The notes under the pieces: generated by a model
Seen by the model: only the letters and a program-made list of their open reading frames with translations
Databases searched by the model: none
What the model was told of the DNA's origin: nothing
Shown: one piece after another, positions 5,093-11,550 of the stretch
Position numbering within the stretch: position 1 is the first letter of the stretch
Layout of the letters: each line of letters opens with the position of its first letter
Translations under genes and position numbers: made by a program
Assembly (NCBI GenBank): GCA_002327405.1
Contig: DCVO01000063.1
Span: 1-11,550, forward strand
Reading direction: 5' to 3'
Length of the DNA: 11,550 nucleotides
Source: Thiobacillus sp. UBA2186
Lineage (GTDB): Bacteria; Pseudomonadota; Gammaproteobacteria; Burkholderiales; Thiobacillaceae

Positions 5093-6640
5093 CTGTAGAA
5101 GAACCCCTCTGAGCCCTAGAAACGCAGCACCTGCCGCACTATAAATAATCCAACACCTCTTACCGGAAATGAGGAGGAACGGATGGCGCGATACAAGGAC
5201 TACAACTACGACCAACTCAAACTGCTTCCCATCTCCTTCTCGCGTCAAATCCTCCCCGGCACTTTCGAATACACCCTCAGCCACATCGTCGATCACGAAC
5301 TGAACCTGTCCGCGTTCGATGCGCGCTTCAACAACGATGAGACCGGCGCACCCGCCTACGCCCCGGCCATCCTGCTCAAGATCGTGCTGTATGCCTGCGC
5401 CCGCGGCATCACCTCCAGCCGCGAGATCGAACAGTGCTGCCGCGAGAACGTCATCTTCATGGCCCTGTCGGCCGACAGCCAGCCGCACTTCACCACGATC
5501 GCGAATTTCATTTCCAGCATGCGCGAGGAGATCGAGCCCCTGTTTCTCGAAGTGCTCCTGATCTGTGACGAGATGGACCTGATCGGCAAGGAGATGTTCG
5601 CCATCGACGGCTGCAAGCTGCCGTCCAACGCCTCCAGGGAATGGAGCGGCGCCAAGGCCGAGCTGGCCAACAAGGTCGGCAAGATGCAAGGCGCGATCCG
5701 CTACATCATGCGCAAGCATCGCGAGGAAGACGAACGAGGCCAGCCCTCCGAGCACAGAAACAAGGAAGCGCAGCAAGCCGATACCCTGCGCAGTCAGGTG
5801 AAGAAGATCAAAGCCTGGCTCAAGGACCACGACGACAAGCCGGGCAAGAACGGCGGCGCCAGGAAGAGCAACATCACCGACAACGACAGCGCCAAGATGA
5901 AGACCGGCCACGGCGTGCTGCAAGGCTACGATGGGGTGGCCGCAGTCGACGCCAGGCACCAAGTCGTGGTGCACGCAGCGGCCTTCGGCGAGGCGCCATC
6001 GTACACGGCACCTGGCCGAGCAGCGCAAGAGTAAGCGCAGCTGCTATCGCCCGGCGGACTTTATTTACGATGCGGCGAGCCAGACTTGCATTTGCCCCGC
6101 CGGCAAGCCGCTCTACCGCAACGGCAGTTCTTGCTGGATCGGCGGCCATGAGGCGGTGAAGTTTCAGGGGCCGAAGATGCACTGCGAGCCGTGCACGCAG
6201 CGCGACCGATGTTTGCGCCATCCGGAGCGAACGCCGACGCGGCAGGTGGTGTTCTTCAAGGATCGAACCCTGTCGGTGAAGCGGACTTACACGGCAAAAA
6301 TGAAGCAGAAGATCGACACACCCGAAGGCCGGCAGCAGTACAGCCGACGATTGGGCATCGTCGAGCCGGTGTTTGGCCATCTCACCAGTAGCATCGGCTT
6401 GAAACGCTTCAGTCTGCGCGGGTCGGTGAAGGTGAATATCCAGTGGAAGTTATACTGTATCGTGCATAATTTGACGAAGATCCACCGATATGGATTCGGT
6501 TGAGCAAAGGCGCAAGGAAAGCCCCGCGCGGCGTGCCGAAAACGCACCCCGAGAAAACCAGGAAAAGAATTGCCGATGAAACCCCAGACTCTTTTTTAGA
6601 ACCAGGAACGGCCGTTTTGGTGATCGGCTTTTTCTACAGG
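5092..6640 (+). mobile_element. IS1182-like insertion sequence with defective transposase
   Basis: Terminal inverted repeats are CCTGTAGAAgAAcCC at 5092-5106 and its partner ending at 6640 (first 9 bases identical, 13 of 15 overall). They enclose a single transposase reading frame that is broken in the middle. CGTTG occurs just outside each end (5085-5089 and 6643-6647), 2 bases from the repeats, so a 5-bp target duplication with element ends at 5090 and 6642 is possible. The stretch 6504-6640 downstream of the transposase holds no gene that I can see. The element lies exactly at the border between attC5 and cassette 6, in the recombination core. Confidence 0.8.
5183..6503 (+). pseudogene. 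IS1182-family transposase, internally deleted and frameshifted
   Basis: The first part (5183-6034) starts with a good GAGGAGG site (5171-5177) and reads MARYKDYNYDQLKLLPISF, then the usual N-terminal DUF772-like region (YAPAILLKIVLYACARGI, SADSQPHFTTIANFI) and the first catalytic Asp in MFAIDGCKLPSNAS. It continues to VVVHAAAFGE and then leaves the frame, ending at TAA 6032-6034. The C-terminal part continues in another frame to 6503: HLAEQRKSKRSCYRPADFIYD, CICPAGKPLYRNG, the Cys cluster HCEPCTQRDRCL and the catalytic Glu region RLGIVEPVFGHL. Relatives have roughly 80-100 more residues between AFGE and the PADF motif, including the TADAGFH segment with the second catalytic Asp; this is missing. 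The break is near 5995-6010. A product could not catalyse transposition. Confidence 0.85.
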
Positions 6641-6642
6641 CT

Positions 6643-6650
6643 CGTTGGGC
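6643..6650 (+). other. R' core and start of cassette 6
   Basis: GTTGGGC at 6644-6650 fits the R' consensus exactly. It is read as the original R' of attC5, separated from its arms by the IS1182-like element. The cassette 6 R'' (GCCTAAC, 7051-7057) is its complement except for one transition. Confidence 0.55.
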
Positions 6651-6719
6651 ACGGTCACTGAACGGGTTGCAGTGATCGCGGTCGCGAATGAATCAACCCA
6701 ATTTCGCAAGGAGCATACG

Positions 6720-7040
6720 ATGATGAAACGAACGGTAATTGTCTCGGCATTAGCCGCCGCCCTGACTCTGTCTGCTGGCGTCTCGCTTGGGGCAGATCAG
6801 CAAGAGACGATCTATGGCAGCCAGATCATGACGCAACAAGAGCGTAATGAATATCGCACCAAAATTCGCGCCGCGAAAACTGCCGAGGAAAGAGAGCAAA
6901 TTCGCAAGGAGCATCACGAGCGCATGAAGGAACGAGCCAAGGCTCAGGGCGTCACCTTGCCGGACGAGCCCCCTGCCAGAGGAGGCGGCATGGGACCCGG
7001 AGGTGGCGGCATGGGGCCTGGCGGCGGCCGTGGTCGCTGA
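6720..7040 (+). CDS. Cassette 6: small secreted protein with Gly/Pro/Met-rich tail
   Basis: A 106-aa protein with a clear signal peptide (MMKRTVIVSALAAALTLSAG, with likely cleavage after the SLGA region near residue 26), so the mature protein is exported. The mature part has a charged helical stretch (MTQQERNEYRTKIRAAKTAEEREQI, then RKEHHERMKERAKAQGVTLP) and a low-complexity tail of repeated GGGMGPGG units. The short helical repeat with many Arg, Glu and His resembles a family of small periplasmic hypotheticals found in betaproteobacteria and in cassettes; the LTxxQ/Spy-like proteins look loosely similar, but I do not assign it there. The His/Met content could bind metal; this is inference. 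The start is fixed by AAGGAG at 6708-6713 in front of tandem ATGs at 6720 and 6723. attC6 begins 11 bases after the stop. Confidence 0.82.
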   Translation: MMKRTVIVSALAAALTLSAGVSLGADQQETIYGSQIMTQQERNEYRTKIRAAKTAEEREQIRKEHHERMKERAKAQGVTLPDEPPARGGGMGPGGGGMGPGGGRGR

Positions 7041-7050
7041 TCAGCATATT

Positions 7051-7127
7051 GCCTAACAAACGCTTCGATAGGGCGCTCCGCCAGCAAGCTTCGCTTGCTG
7101 TCTCCGCGCCCCTCAAGCTCGTTAGCC
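7051..7127 (+). other. attC6, canonical
   Basis: The best-formed site in the window. R'' is GCCTAAC (7051-7057) and R' is GTTAGCC (7121-7127), with arms GCTTCGATAGGGCG and CGCCCCTCAAGC. The tip hairpin has 8-bp arms, CAGCAAGC at 7082-7089 and GCTTGCTG at 7093-7100, with a TTC loop. Length is 77 bp. The crossover is between G7121 and T7122, where cassette 7 starts. Confidence 0.92.
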
Positions 7128-7748
7128 ATGTCCAAGCACAAGCTGCCAATACATCTGTACGCTGAGCAAATGCGCGAGATCAAGCGCCGCGCAGAAGTCA
7201 TTGATTTCTTTCTTCAAAAGGCGGCCATGCGCTGTATCAGCCAACCACAATTGAATCGATTTGCCTTCAGTTCAGGAAAATCCTTGAACTGATTGCGTTC
7301 AGCTCTCTCATTGCCAACAAAGATAGGTATGCCGCGGCACACAAGGGCTTCGAGTCGCACTGGAATGCGGAACTCCTGCTAAAGGATTTGTCCCATGTGA
7401 ATCCGAACTTCTACCCCAAGCCGGTGGAGGAAAAGCCGTCTGCAGCCCCCGGTGTGGCGAGCGACTTGGTACCCATCACTGACGGCTACCTGACTGAAGA
7501 AGATTTTGTCCACGTCTGCAAGAAGTGTGGCGGCATGATGCACGCCGCAAACCCCTATGGCTCAAAGACAGGGCATCATTTCTTTGAGAAATCATTCCCC
7601 GACTGGCGTGCTAAGCTGATCCGGCTGCTTAACTGACTGCCATCAAGTTCATCTGGTCGGTGAAACGGGCTTTTGGCTCGTTCATATGCAAGAGGACGGA
7701 GACAATGAGGTTCATTTCTACCAGTTCGGCCTTGTCGAAGGGAAATAA
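7128..7748 (+). pseudogene. Cassette 7: hypothetical protein gene with two opposing frameshifts
   Basis: The ATG at 7128 follows directly on the attC6 R' box. The frame starts SKHKLPIHLYAEQMREIKRRAEVIDFFL, then near the A run at 7216-7219 the coding sense moves to the next frame: GGHALYQPTTIESICLQFRKILEL onward, through HWNAELLLKDLSHVNPNFYPKPV, EEDFVHVCKKCGGMMHAANPYGS and FPDWRAKLIRLLN. At 7634 or close by an extra base brings a TGA, and the sense resumes as HQVHLVGETGFWLVHMQEDGD and NEVHFYQFGLVEGK to TAA at 7746-7748. The two shifts cancel (621 nt in total, a multiple of three). The full product would be about 206 aa. The same protein style is known to me as a cassette-borne hypothetical; no function is assigned. 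As it stands only a 54-aa product ending at 7292 is expected, unless ribosomes shift on the A run or the reads contain indel errors. Confidence 0.75.
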
Positions 7749-7758
7749 ATGGAAAGGG

Positions 7759-7776
7759 AAAGGGACACAACCCTTT
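7759..7776. terminator. Possible weak hairpin between convergent genes
   Basis: AAAGGG (7759-7764) and CCCTTT (7771-7776) can form a 6-bp stem with a 6-base loop, between the end of cassette 7 and the end of the convergent glycosyltransferase gene. There is no clean T run on either strand, so termination is only a guess from its position. Confidence 0.2.
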
Positions 7777-7781
7777 AAGCC

Positions 7782-7817
7782 GCCTGACTTTTGTTCAAGC
7801 CGCCGACTCGGCGGTCT
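7782..7817 (+). other. Half-attC-like sequence at the end of the array
   Basis: GCCTGAC (7782-7788) resembles an R'' box with one change, and after a 4-base spacer GTTCAAGCCG (7793-7802) is identical to the L'' segment of attC1 (G466 joined to 1913-1921). It is followed by the palindrome CCGCCGACTCGGCGG (7800-7814). No L'-R' half follows; instead the sequence is the last codons of the minus-strand glycosyltransferase gene. It may be the scar of the last attC or a chance likeness. Confidence 0.3.
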
Positions 7818-8832
7818 TTCCCGCCATTTCCCTTTGCTCGGAAACCTGCAAATGGCTGAGAAACTGCTCGGTCGCCGCGCGCCAGGAGAACTTCTCGGCG
7901 TGGGCGCGGGCGGCGGCGCGGTCGATGTTCAGCGCGGCGAGGCAGGCCTCTCTCAGGTCTTCGTGCATGACGCCGGCCTTCGAATCGCCCAATACGTCGA
8001 TGGGGCCGGTGACGGGGTAGGCTGCGACCGGCAGGCCGCAGGCCATGGCTTCCAGCAGCACCAGGCCGAAGGTGTCGGTCTTGCTGGGGAACACGAATAC
8101 GTCGGCCGACGCGTAGACCTCGGCCAGTTCCTGCTGGTTGAGCACGCCGAGGTAGTTCACGTCCGGATATTTGGCGCGCAGGCCGGCCATGGCGGGGCCG
8201 TCGCCCGCCACCCACTTGGAGCCGGGCAGATCGAGTTCCAGGAAGGCTTCGATGTTCTTCTCAACCGCCACGCGTCCGACGTAAAGAAAGATCGGCGGTT
8301 CGGTGTTCAGGCGATTTGCTTTCTGCAGCCTGAACACGTCGAGGTCGACGCCGCGCGACCACAGCACCACATTGTCGAAGCCATAGGCTTCGAGGTCGGA
8401 TTTCACTTTTTGCGTGGGTGCCATCACGGCGCGCGAGGGGGCGTGGAACCAGTGCAGGAAACGGTAGGTCCACGACAGCGGCACCCCGAGGCGCGCCTGC
8501 ACGTATTCGGGAAAGCGCGTGTGGTAGGCGGTGGTGAAGGGGATGTCGTTTTTTAAGGCATAGCGCCGCGCGGCCAGTCCGAGCGGGCCCTCGGTGGCGA
8601 TGTGCAGGGCATGCGGCGCGTAGTCGCGGATGCGTTTTTCCACGCCCTTGCCGGGCAGCATGGACAGGCGGATGTCGGGATAAGTCGGGCAGGGCAGGGT
8701 GGAAAACTCCAGCGGCGAGAGGAGGTCGACCTCGTGGCCCATGGCCTCCAGCTCGCGCCGCGTGGTGGTGAGCGTGCGCACCACGCCGTTGACCTGCGGC
8801 TGCCAGGCGTCGGTCACGATCATGACTTTCAT
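7795..8832 (-). CDS. GT4-family glycosyltransferase (mannosyltransferase-like)
   Basis: A 345-aa GT-B fold retaining glycosyltransferase of family GT4, related by eye to GDP-mannose-dependent alpha-mannosyltransferases (MgtA/PimB type); donor and acceptor are not provable from sequence. It is a cytoplasmic enzyme, perhaps at the membrane face, acting on lipids or surface glycans. The N-terminal domain starts MKVMIVTDAWQPQVNGVVRTL, where the Gly-rich loop fits the acceptor/donor site. The C-terminal domain has LWSRGVDLDVF, IFLYVGRVAVEKNIEAFL, VAGDGPAM and the nucleotide-sugar motif KTDTFGLVLLEAMACGLPVAA. The first acidic residue of that EX7E motif is Asp, as in many members of this subgroup. 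The start at 8832 is chosen over the longer frame (8937) because of AGAGGGA just upstream and the family N-terminus; the longer version would include the inverted repeat. The final residues (KTAESAA) overlap an attC-like sequence and may not be original. Confidence 0.88.
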   Translation of the reverse strand: MKVMIVTDAWQPQVNGVVRTLTTTRRELEAMGHEVDLLSPLEFSTLPCPTYPDIRLSMLPGKGVEKRIRDYAPHALHIATEGPLGLAARRYALKNDIPFTTAYHTRFPEYVQARLGVPLSWTYRFLHWFHAPSRAVMAPTQKVKSDLEAYGFDNVVLWSRGVDLDVFRLQKANRLNTEPPIFLYVGRVAVEKNIEAFLELDLPGSKWVAGDGPAMAGLRAKYPDVNYLGVLNQQELAEVYASADVFVFPSKTDTFGLVLLEAMACGLPVAAYPVTGPIDVLGDSKAGVMHEDLREACLAALNIDRAAARAHAEKFSWRAATEQFLSHLQVSEQREMAGKTAESAA

Positions 8833-8861
8833 GGGCTTCCCTCTTTTAATAACTGCATTTG

Positions 8862-8970
8862 AACCACGGGGGACACGGGGAGCACGGTGGGAAACAAATT
8901 TCAAAAAGCACTCGACATCCAGCGCCCACGGGCCCATTTCGATTTGCCTTTCCCCGTGTTCCCCGTGGTT
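8862..8970. repeat. 20-bp inverted repeat flanking a 69-bp spacer, intergenic
   Basis: AACCACGGGGGACACGGGGA (8862-8881) and TCCCCGTGTTCCCCGTGGTT (8951-8970) are reverse complements with one mismatch in 20. They bracket a 69-bp spacer and fill most of the gap between the phosphoesterase and glycosyltransferase genes. Within each arm the unit CACGGGG is repeated. Such accacggggaacacgggg segments occur as dispersed intergenic elements in some proteobacteria, so this may be a small MITE/REP-like copy. On the transcript it could form a stem that ends or attenuates the ppk-phosphoesterase message. Confidence 0.65.
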
Positions 8971-8980
8971 AAGATTTCAT

Positions 8981-9913
8981 TCATGAAACAGCTGCGGCAC
9001 TGCGCCGTTTTTTGGCCGGGGCGTCCAGGCAGCGGGTCCAGTAGATGATTTCCAGTTCGCCCTCGAAGGTTTCCGCCAGCGCCGAGAGGCTTTCCACCCA
9101 GTCGCCGTCGTTGCAGTACACCAGCCCGTCCATCATGCGGATTTCCGCCTTGTGGATGTGGCCGCACACCACGCCGTCGCAATGCCTGCGCCTGGCTTCC
9201 TCGGTCATCACCCGCTCGAAGGCGGTGATGAAGCTGACCGCGTTTTTGACCTTGTGCTTGAGGTACTGCGACAGCGACCAGTAGGCGTAGCCGAAGTGCG
9301 AGCGCGCCCAGTTGAACCAGCGGTTCAGCACCAGGGTCATGGTGTAGAGCGAGTCGCCCAGGTAGGCCAGCCAGCGCGCATGCTGCATGACGCCGTCGAA
9401 CAGGTCGCCGTGCGTGACCAGCAGGCGCTTGCCGTCGGCGGTGACGTGGATGACTTCGTCGGCGACTTCGATCTCGCCGAAGGCCAGCCCCACGAACTGG
9501 CGCGCCATCTCGTCGTGATTGCCAGGCACGTACACCACGCGCGTGCCCTTGCGCGCCTTGCGCAGGACCTTTTGCACCACGTCGTTGTGCGCCTGCGGCC
9601 AGTACCAGCCTTTGCGCAGCTGCCAGCCGTCGATGATGTCGCCGACGAGGTAGAGCGTGTCGGACTCGTTGTGCTTGAGGAAATCCAGCAGGTAATGCGC
9701 CTGGCAGCCGGGCGTGCCGAGATGGACGTCGGAAATCCACAGGGTGCGGTAGCGGCGGGTTTTTTCCGGGGGCGGATCGCCTGCCGCATCTGTTAAAGCG
9801 GGGCGAAGGGGAGCAGCGTCCGGTCTCGTGAAGGAAGAGACTATCGGTGCAGTGGGTGAGCGCAGCAGGCCCATGACACGATTGAACATGTGCGCATGAA
9901 GCCACAGCCTCAT
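8981..9913 (-). CDS. LpxH-like metallophosphoesterase (UDP-2,3-diacylglucosamine diphosphatase family)
   Basis: A 310-aa binuclear-metal calcineurin-like phosphoesterase of the COG2908 type. All metal ligands are visible: D62-x-H64 in ISDVHLG, GDIIDGW with D92, GNHDE with N132/H133, THGD with H168, and GHIHKAE with H252/H254. Members of this group are usually annotated as UDP-2,3-diacylglucosamine hydrolases of lipid A synthesis, but many longer ones like this are paralogues of true LpxH and their substrate is unproven, so no gene symbol is given. The first roughly 55 residues are a low-complexity Ala/Pro/Ser-rich extension that the family core does not need. The ATG at 9913 has no good ribosome site, and the in-frame ATGs at 9889 and 9874 are alternatives. 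It starts 27 bp after ppk1 stops, so the two are likely one operon. Confidence 0.87.
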   Translation of the reverse strand: MRLWLHAHMFNRVMGLLRSPTAPIVSSFTRPDAAPLRPALTDAAGDPPPEKTRRYRTLWISDVHLGTPGCQAHYLLDFLKHNESDTLYLVGDIIDGWQLRKGWYWPQAHNDVVQKVLRKARKGTRVVYVPGNHDEMARQFVGLAFGEIEVADEVIHVTADGKRLLVTHGDLFDGVMQHARWLAYLGDSLYTMTLVLNRWFNWARSHFGYAYWSLSQYLKHKVKNAVSFITAFERVMTEEARRRHCDGVVCGHIHKAEIRMMDGLVYCNDGDWVESLSALAETFEGELEIIYWTRCLDAPAKKRRSAAAVS

Positions 9914-9940
9914 GACAGCCGCATGACGGGATTGTGAAGC

Positions 9941-11550
9941 TTATTTGTTCGTGTAAAGGCCGAGCAACTCGCTTTGTGCGCAATAAGGCTTTGCGCTTTT
10001 CCGGCTGTGCCTGCGGAAGCTGCCGTCCGGCTGCATTTCCCAGGCCTGCACGTTGTCGCGCAGGTAGGGCTTCAGGCCCTCCTGGATCACGCGCTTTTTC
10101 AGCTTGGGGTCGAGCACCGGGAAGCAGGTCTCGATGCGGCGGAAAAAGTTGCGGTCCATCCAGTCGGCGCTGGAGAGGTAGACCTGTTCGTCGCCGAGGT
10201 TCCTGAAATAGAAAATGCGCGAATGCTCGAGGAAGCGCCCGACCACGGAACGCACGCGGATGTTGTCGGACAGCCCCGGCACGCCTGGGCGCAGCGCACA
10301 GACGCCGCGGATGATGAGGTCGATCTTGACGCCGGCCTGCGAGGCCTCGTACAGCGCGGAGATCACACCGGGTTCCAGCAGCGCATTCATCTTGGCGATG
10401 ATGGCCGCCGGCTGGCCGGCCTTGGCGGCGACGGTTTCGCGCTCGATGGCGGCGAGAATCTCCGGGTGCAGGGTGAAGGGCGACTGCAAAAGCTGGCGCA
10501 GCTTGCCGGCGCGGCCCAGCCCGGTGAGCTGGCTGAATATCTGGTTGACGTCGGCGGTGATGTCCTCGTTCGCCGTCATCAGGCCGAAGTCGGTGTACAT
10601 GCGCGCGGTGCGCGCATGGTAGTTGCCGGTGCCCAGGTGCGCGTAGCGGCGCAGCCCGCCTTCCTCGCGGCGGATGACGAGCGCGAGCTTGGCGTGGGTC
10701 TTGTGCCCGACCACGCCGTATACCACGTGCGCGCCGGCTTCCTCGAGCTGCGCCGCCCAGTTGATGTTGGCCTCCTCGTCGAAGCGCGCGAGCAGTTCCA
10801 CCACCACCGTCACTTCCTTGCCGCTTTGCGCGGCGCGGATCAGGGCGTTCATCAACTGCGAATCGGTACCGGTGCGATACACGGTCTGGCGGATGGCGAC
10901 CACCTGCGGGTCGGCGGCGGCCTGCTCGATGAAGTCGATCACCGGCTGGAAGGACTCGAAGGGATGGTGCAGCAGCACGTCGCCCCTGGCGACCACCTCG
11001 AACATGTTTGTGGCCTTGCCGAAGCGCGCCGGCAGGCTGGGGGTGAAGGGCGGATACTTGAGGTCGGGCCGCTCCACCCAGTCGGGCACCTGCATCAGCC
11101 GCACAAGGTTGACCGGGCCGTGCACCTGGTAGAGGTCGCTGCGGTCGAGCTCGAACTGGGCGAGCAGGAAATCCGCCATGGTGTCGGAGCAATTGTCGGC
11201 GACCTCCAGGCGCACGGCGGCGCCGAAGTGGCGGTGCGGCAATTCGCCCTGCAGGGTCTGGCGCAGGTTCTTGGTTTCCTCGTCGTCGACGAACAGGTCG
11301 GAGTTGCGGGTGGCGCGGAACTGGTAGCAGCCTTCCACCGTCATGCCCGAGAACAGTTCGCCCACGTGCGCGTGCAGGATGGAAGAGAGGAACACGAAGC
11401 CGTATTCGCAGCCGGCGATGTGCTCCGGCAGGCGGATGACGCGCGGCAGCGAGCGCGGCGCCTGCACCACGGCCGCGCCCGAATTCCGCCCGAAGGCGTC
11501 CTTGCCCTTCAGTTCCACGGCGAAATTGAGGCTCTTGTTGAGCACGCGCG
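9941..11550 (-). CDS. ppk: Polyphosphate kinase 1, N-terminus outside the window
   Basis: PPK1 reversibly transfers the gamma-phosphate of ATP to long-chain polyphosphate. About 536 codons are visible; the full enzyme is near 690 aa, so roughly the first 150 residues lie beyond position 11550. The frame is open at the edge and reads RVLNKSLNFAVELKGKDAFGR, an internal PPK sequence. The middle domain (IRLPEHIAGCEYGFVFLSSI, FRATRNSDLFVDDEE) is followed by the two phospholipase D-like catalytic domains: DPQVVAIRQTVYRTG, then GHKTHAKLALVIRRE holding the histidine that is phosphorylated in the known enzyme (equivalent to E. coli His435), YAHLGTGNYH and ARMYTDFGL. The second domain has GRFLEHSRIFYFRN with the second conserved histidine, then VYLSSADWMDRNFFRRIE. 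The stop is TAA at 9941-9943. No damage is seen. The short gap to the phosphoesterase gene suggests co-transcription. Confidence 0.95.
   Translation of the reverse strand, partial: RVLNKSLNFAVELKGKDAFGRNSGAAVVQAPRSLPRVIRLPEHIAGCEYGFVFLSSILHAHVGELFSGMTVEGCYQFRATRNSDLFVDDEETKNLRQTLQGELPHRHFGAAVRLEVADNCSDTMADFLLAQFELDRSDLYQVHGPVNLVRLMQVPDWVERPDLKYPPFTPSLPARFGKATNMFEVVARGDVLLHHPFESFQPVIDFIEQAAADPQVVAIRQTVYRTGTDSQLMNALIRAAQSGKEVTVVVELLARFDEEANINWAAQLEEAGAHVVYGVVGHKTHAKLALVIRREEGGLRRYAHLGTGNYHARTARMYTDFGLMTANEDITADVNQIFSQLTGLGRAGKLRQLLQSPFTLHPEILAAIERETVAAKAGQPAAIIAKMNALLEPGVISALYEASQAGVKIDLIIRGVCALRPGVPGLSDNIRVRSVVGRFLEHSRIFYFRNLGDEQVYLSSADWMDRNFFRRIETCFPVLDPKLKKRVIQEGLKPYLRDNVQAWEMQPDGSFRRHSRKSAKPYCAQSELLGLYTNK

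Noticed and set aside
4988..6028. A 346-codon minus-strand open frame opposite the IS1182-like transposase
   Set aside because: It is antisense to a recognisable transposase and rich in Val/Leu/Ala/Gly with no domain; it also runs through attC5.
7050..7130. CRISPR-like or terminator reading of the hairpin at 7082-7100
   Set aside because: The hairpin is the tip of a canonical attC, there is no T run, and no regularly spaced repeats exist.
8901..11192. A 763-codon minus-strand open frame across the phosphoesterase and ppk region
   Set aside because: It is a shadow frame: Arg/Ala/Pro-rich low-complexity translation, overlapping two well-recognised genes in other frames.

Overview
This window is the distal part of an integron gene-cassette array (positions 1 to about 7800, all cassettes read left to right) that ends against three conserved chromosomal genes on the minus strand (7795-11550). 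The right part has high G+C and carries a polyphosphate kinase 1 gene, an LpxH-like metallophosphoesterase and a GT4 glycosyltransferase. That content and codon use suggest a proteobacterium, most likely a betaproteobacterium, where sedentary chromosomal integrons are common; this is an inference from gene style, not a search. No integron integrase is present, and from the attC orientation it would lie to the left of the window if it exists.

Cassette layout, read from paired R''/R' core boxes (each cassette's first bases, TTRRRY-like, are the complement of the R'' box that opens its own attC). Cassette 1: 22 to attC1, unknown 143-aa protein. Cassette 2: 1954-3782, a two-gene type II restriction-modification system (beta-class DNA methyltransferase plus an XhoI/PaeR7I-like endonuclease). 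Cassette 3: 3783-4258, a PD-(D/E)XK-like protein. Cassette 4: 4259-4672, a small ABM-type monooxygenase. Cassette 5: 4673-5086, a small secreted protein. Cassette 6: 6645-7121, a small secreted Gly-rich-tailed protein. Cassette 7: 7122 to about 7780, a protein gene broken by two opposing single-base shifts.

Two insertion sequences sit in attC sites. A complete IS1111-group (IS110 family, DEDD) element at about 467-1912 splits attC1; removing 467-1912 restores a canonical attC. An IS1182-like element at about 5092-6640, with a transposase that has lost the segment holding its second catalytic Asp, sits in the R' core at the attC5/cassette 6 border. Several attC sites look worn: attC3 has collapsed to about 31 bp, attC4 has changed core bases at both ends, and a half-attC-like sequence overlaps the 3' end of the glycosyltransferase gene where the array stops.

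The most notable items are the restriction-modification cassette, the attC-targeted IS1111 element with its 3' non-coding segment (expected to encode a target-choosing seekRNA/bridge RNA, with a short match to the attC target), and the decaying attC sites that may have locked cassettes 3-5 together. On the chromosomal side, ppk1 and the phosphoesterase gene are 27 bp apart and probably co-transcribed. The glycosyltransferase gene follows after a gap holding a 20-bp inverted repeat.
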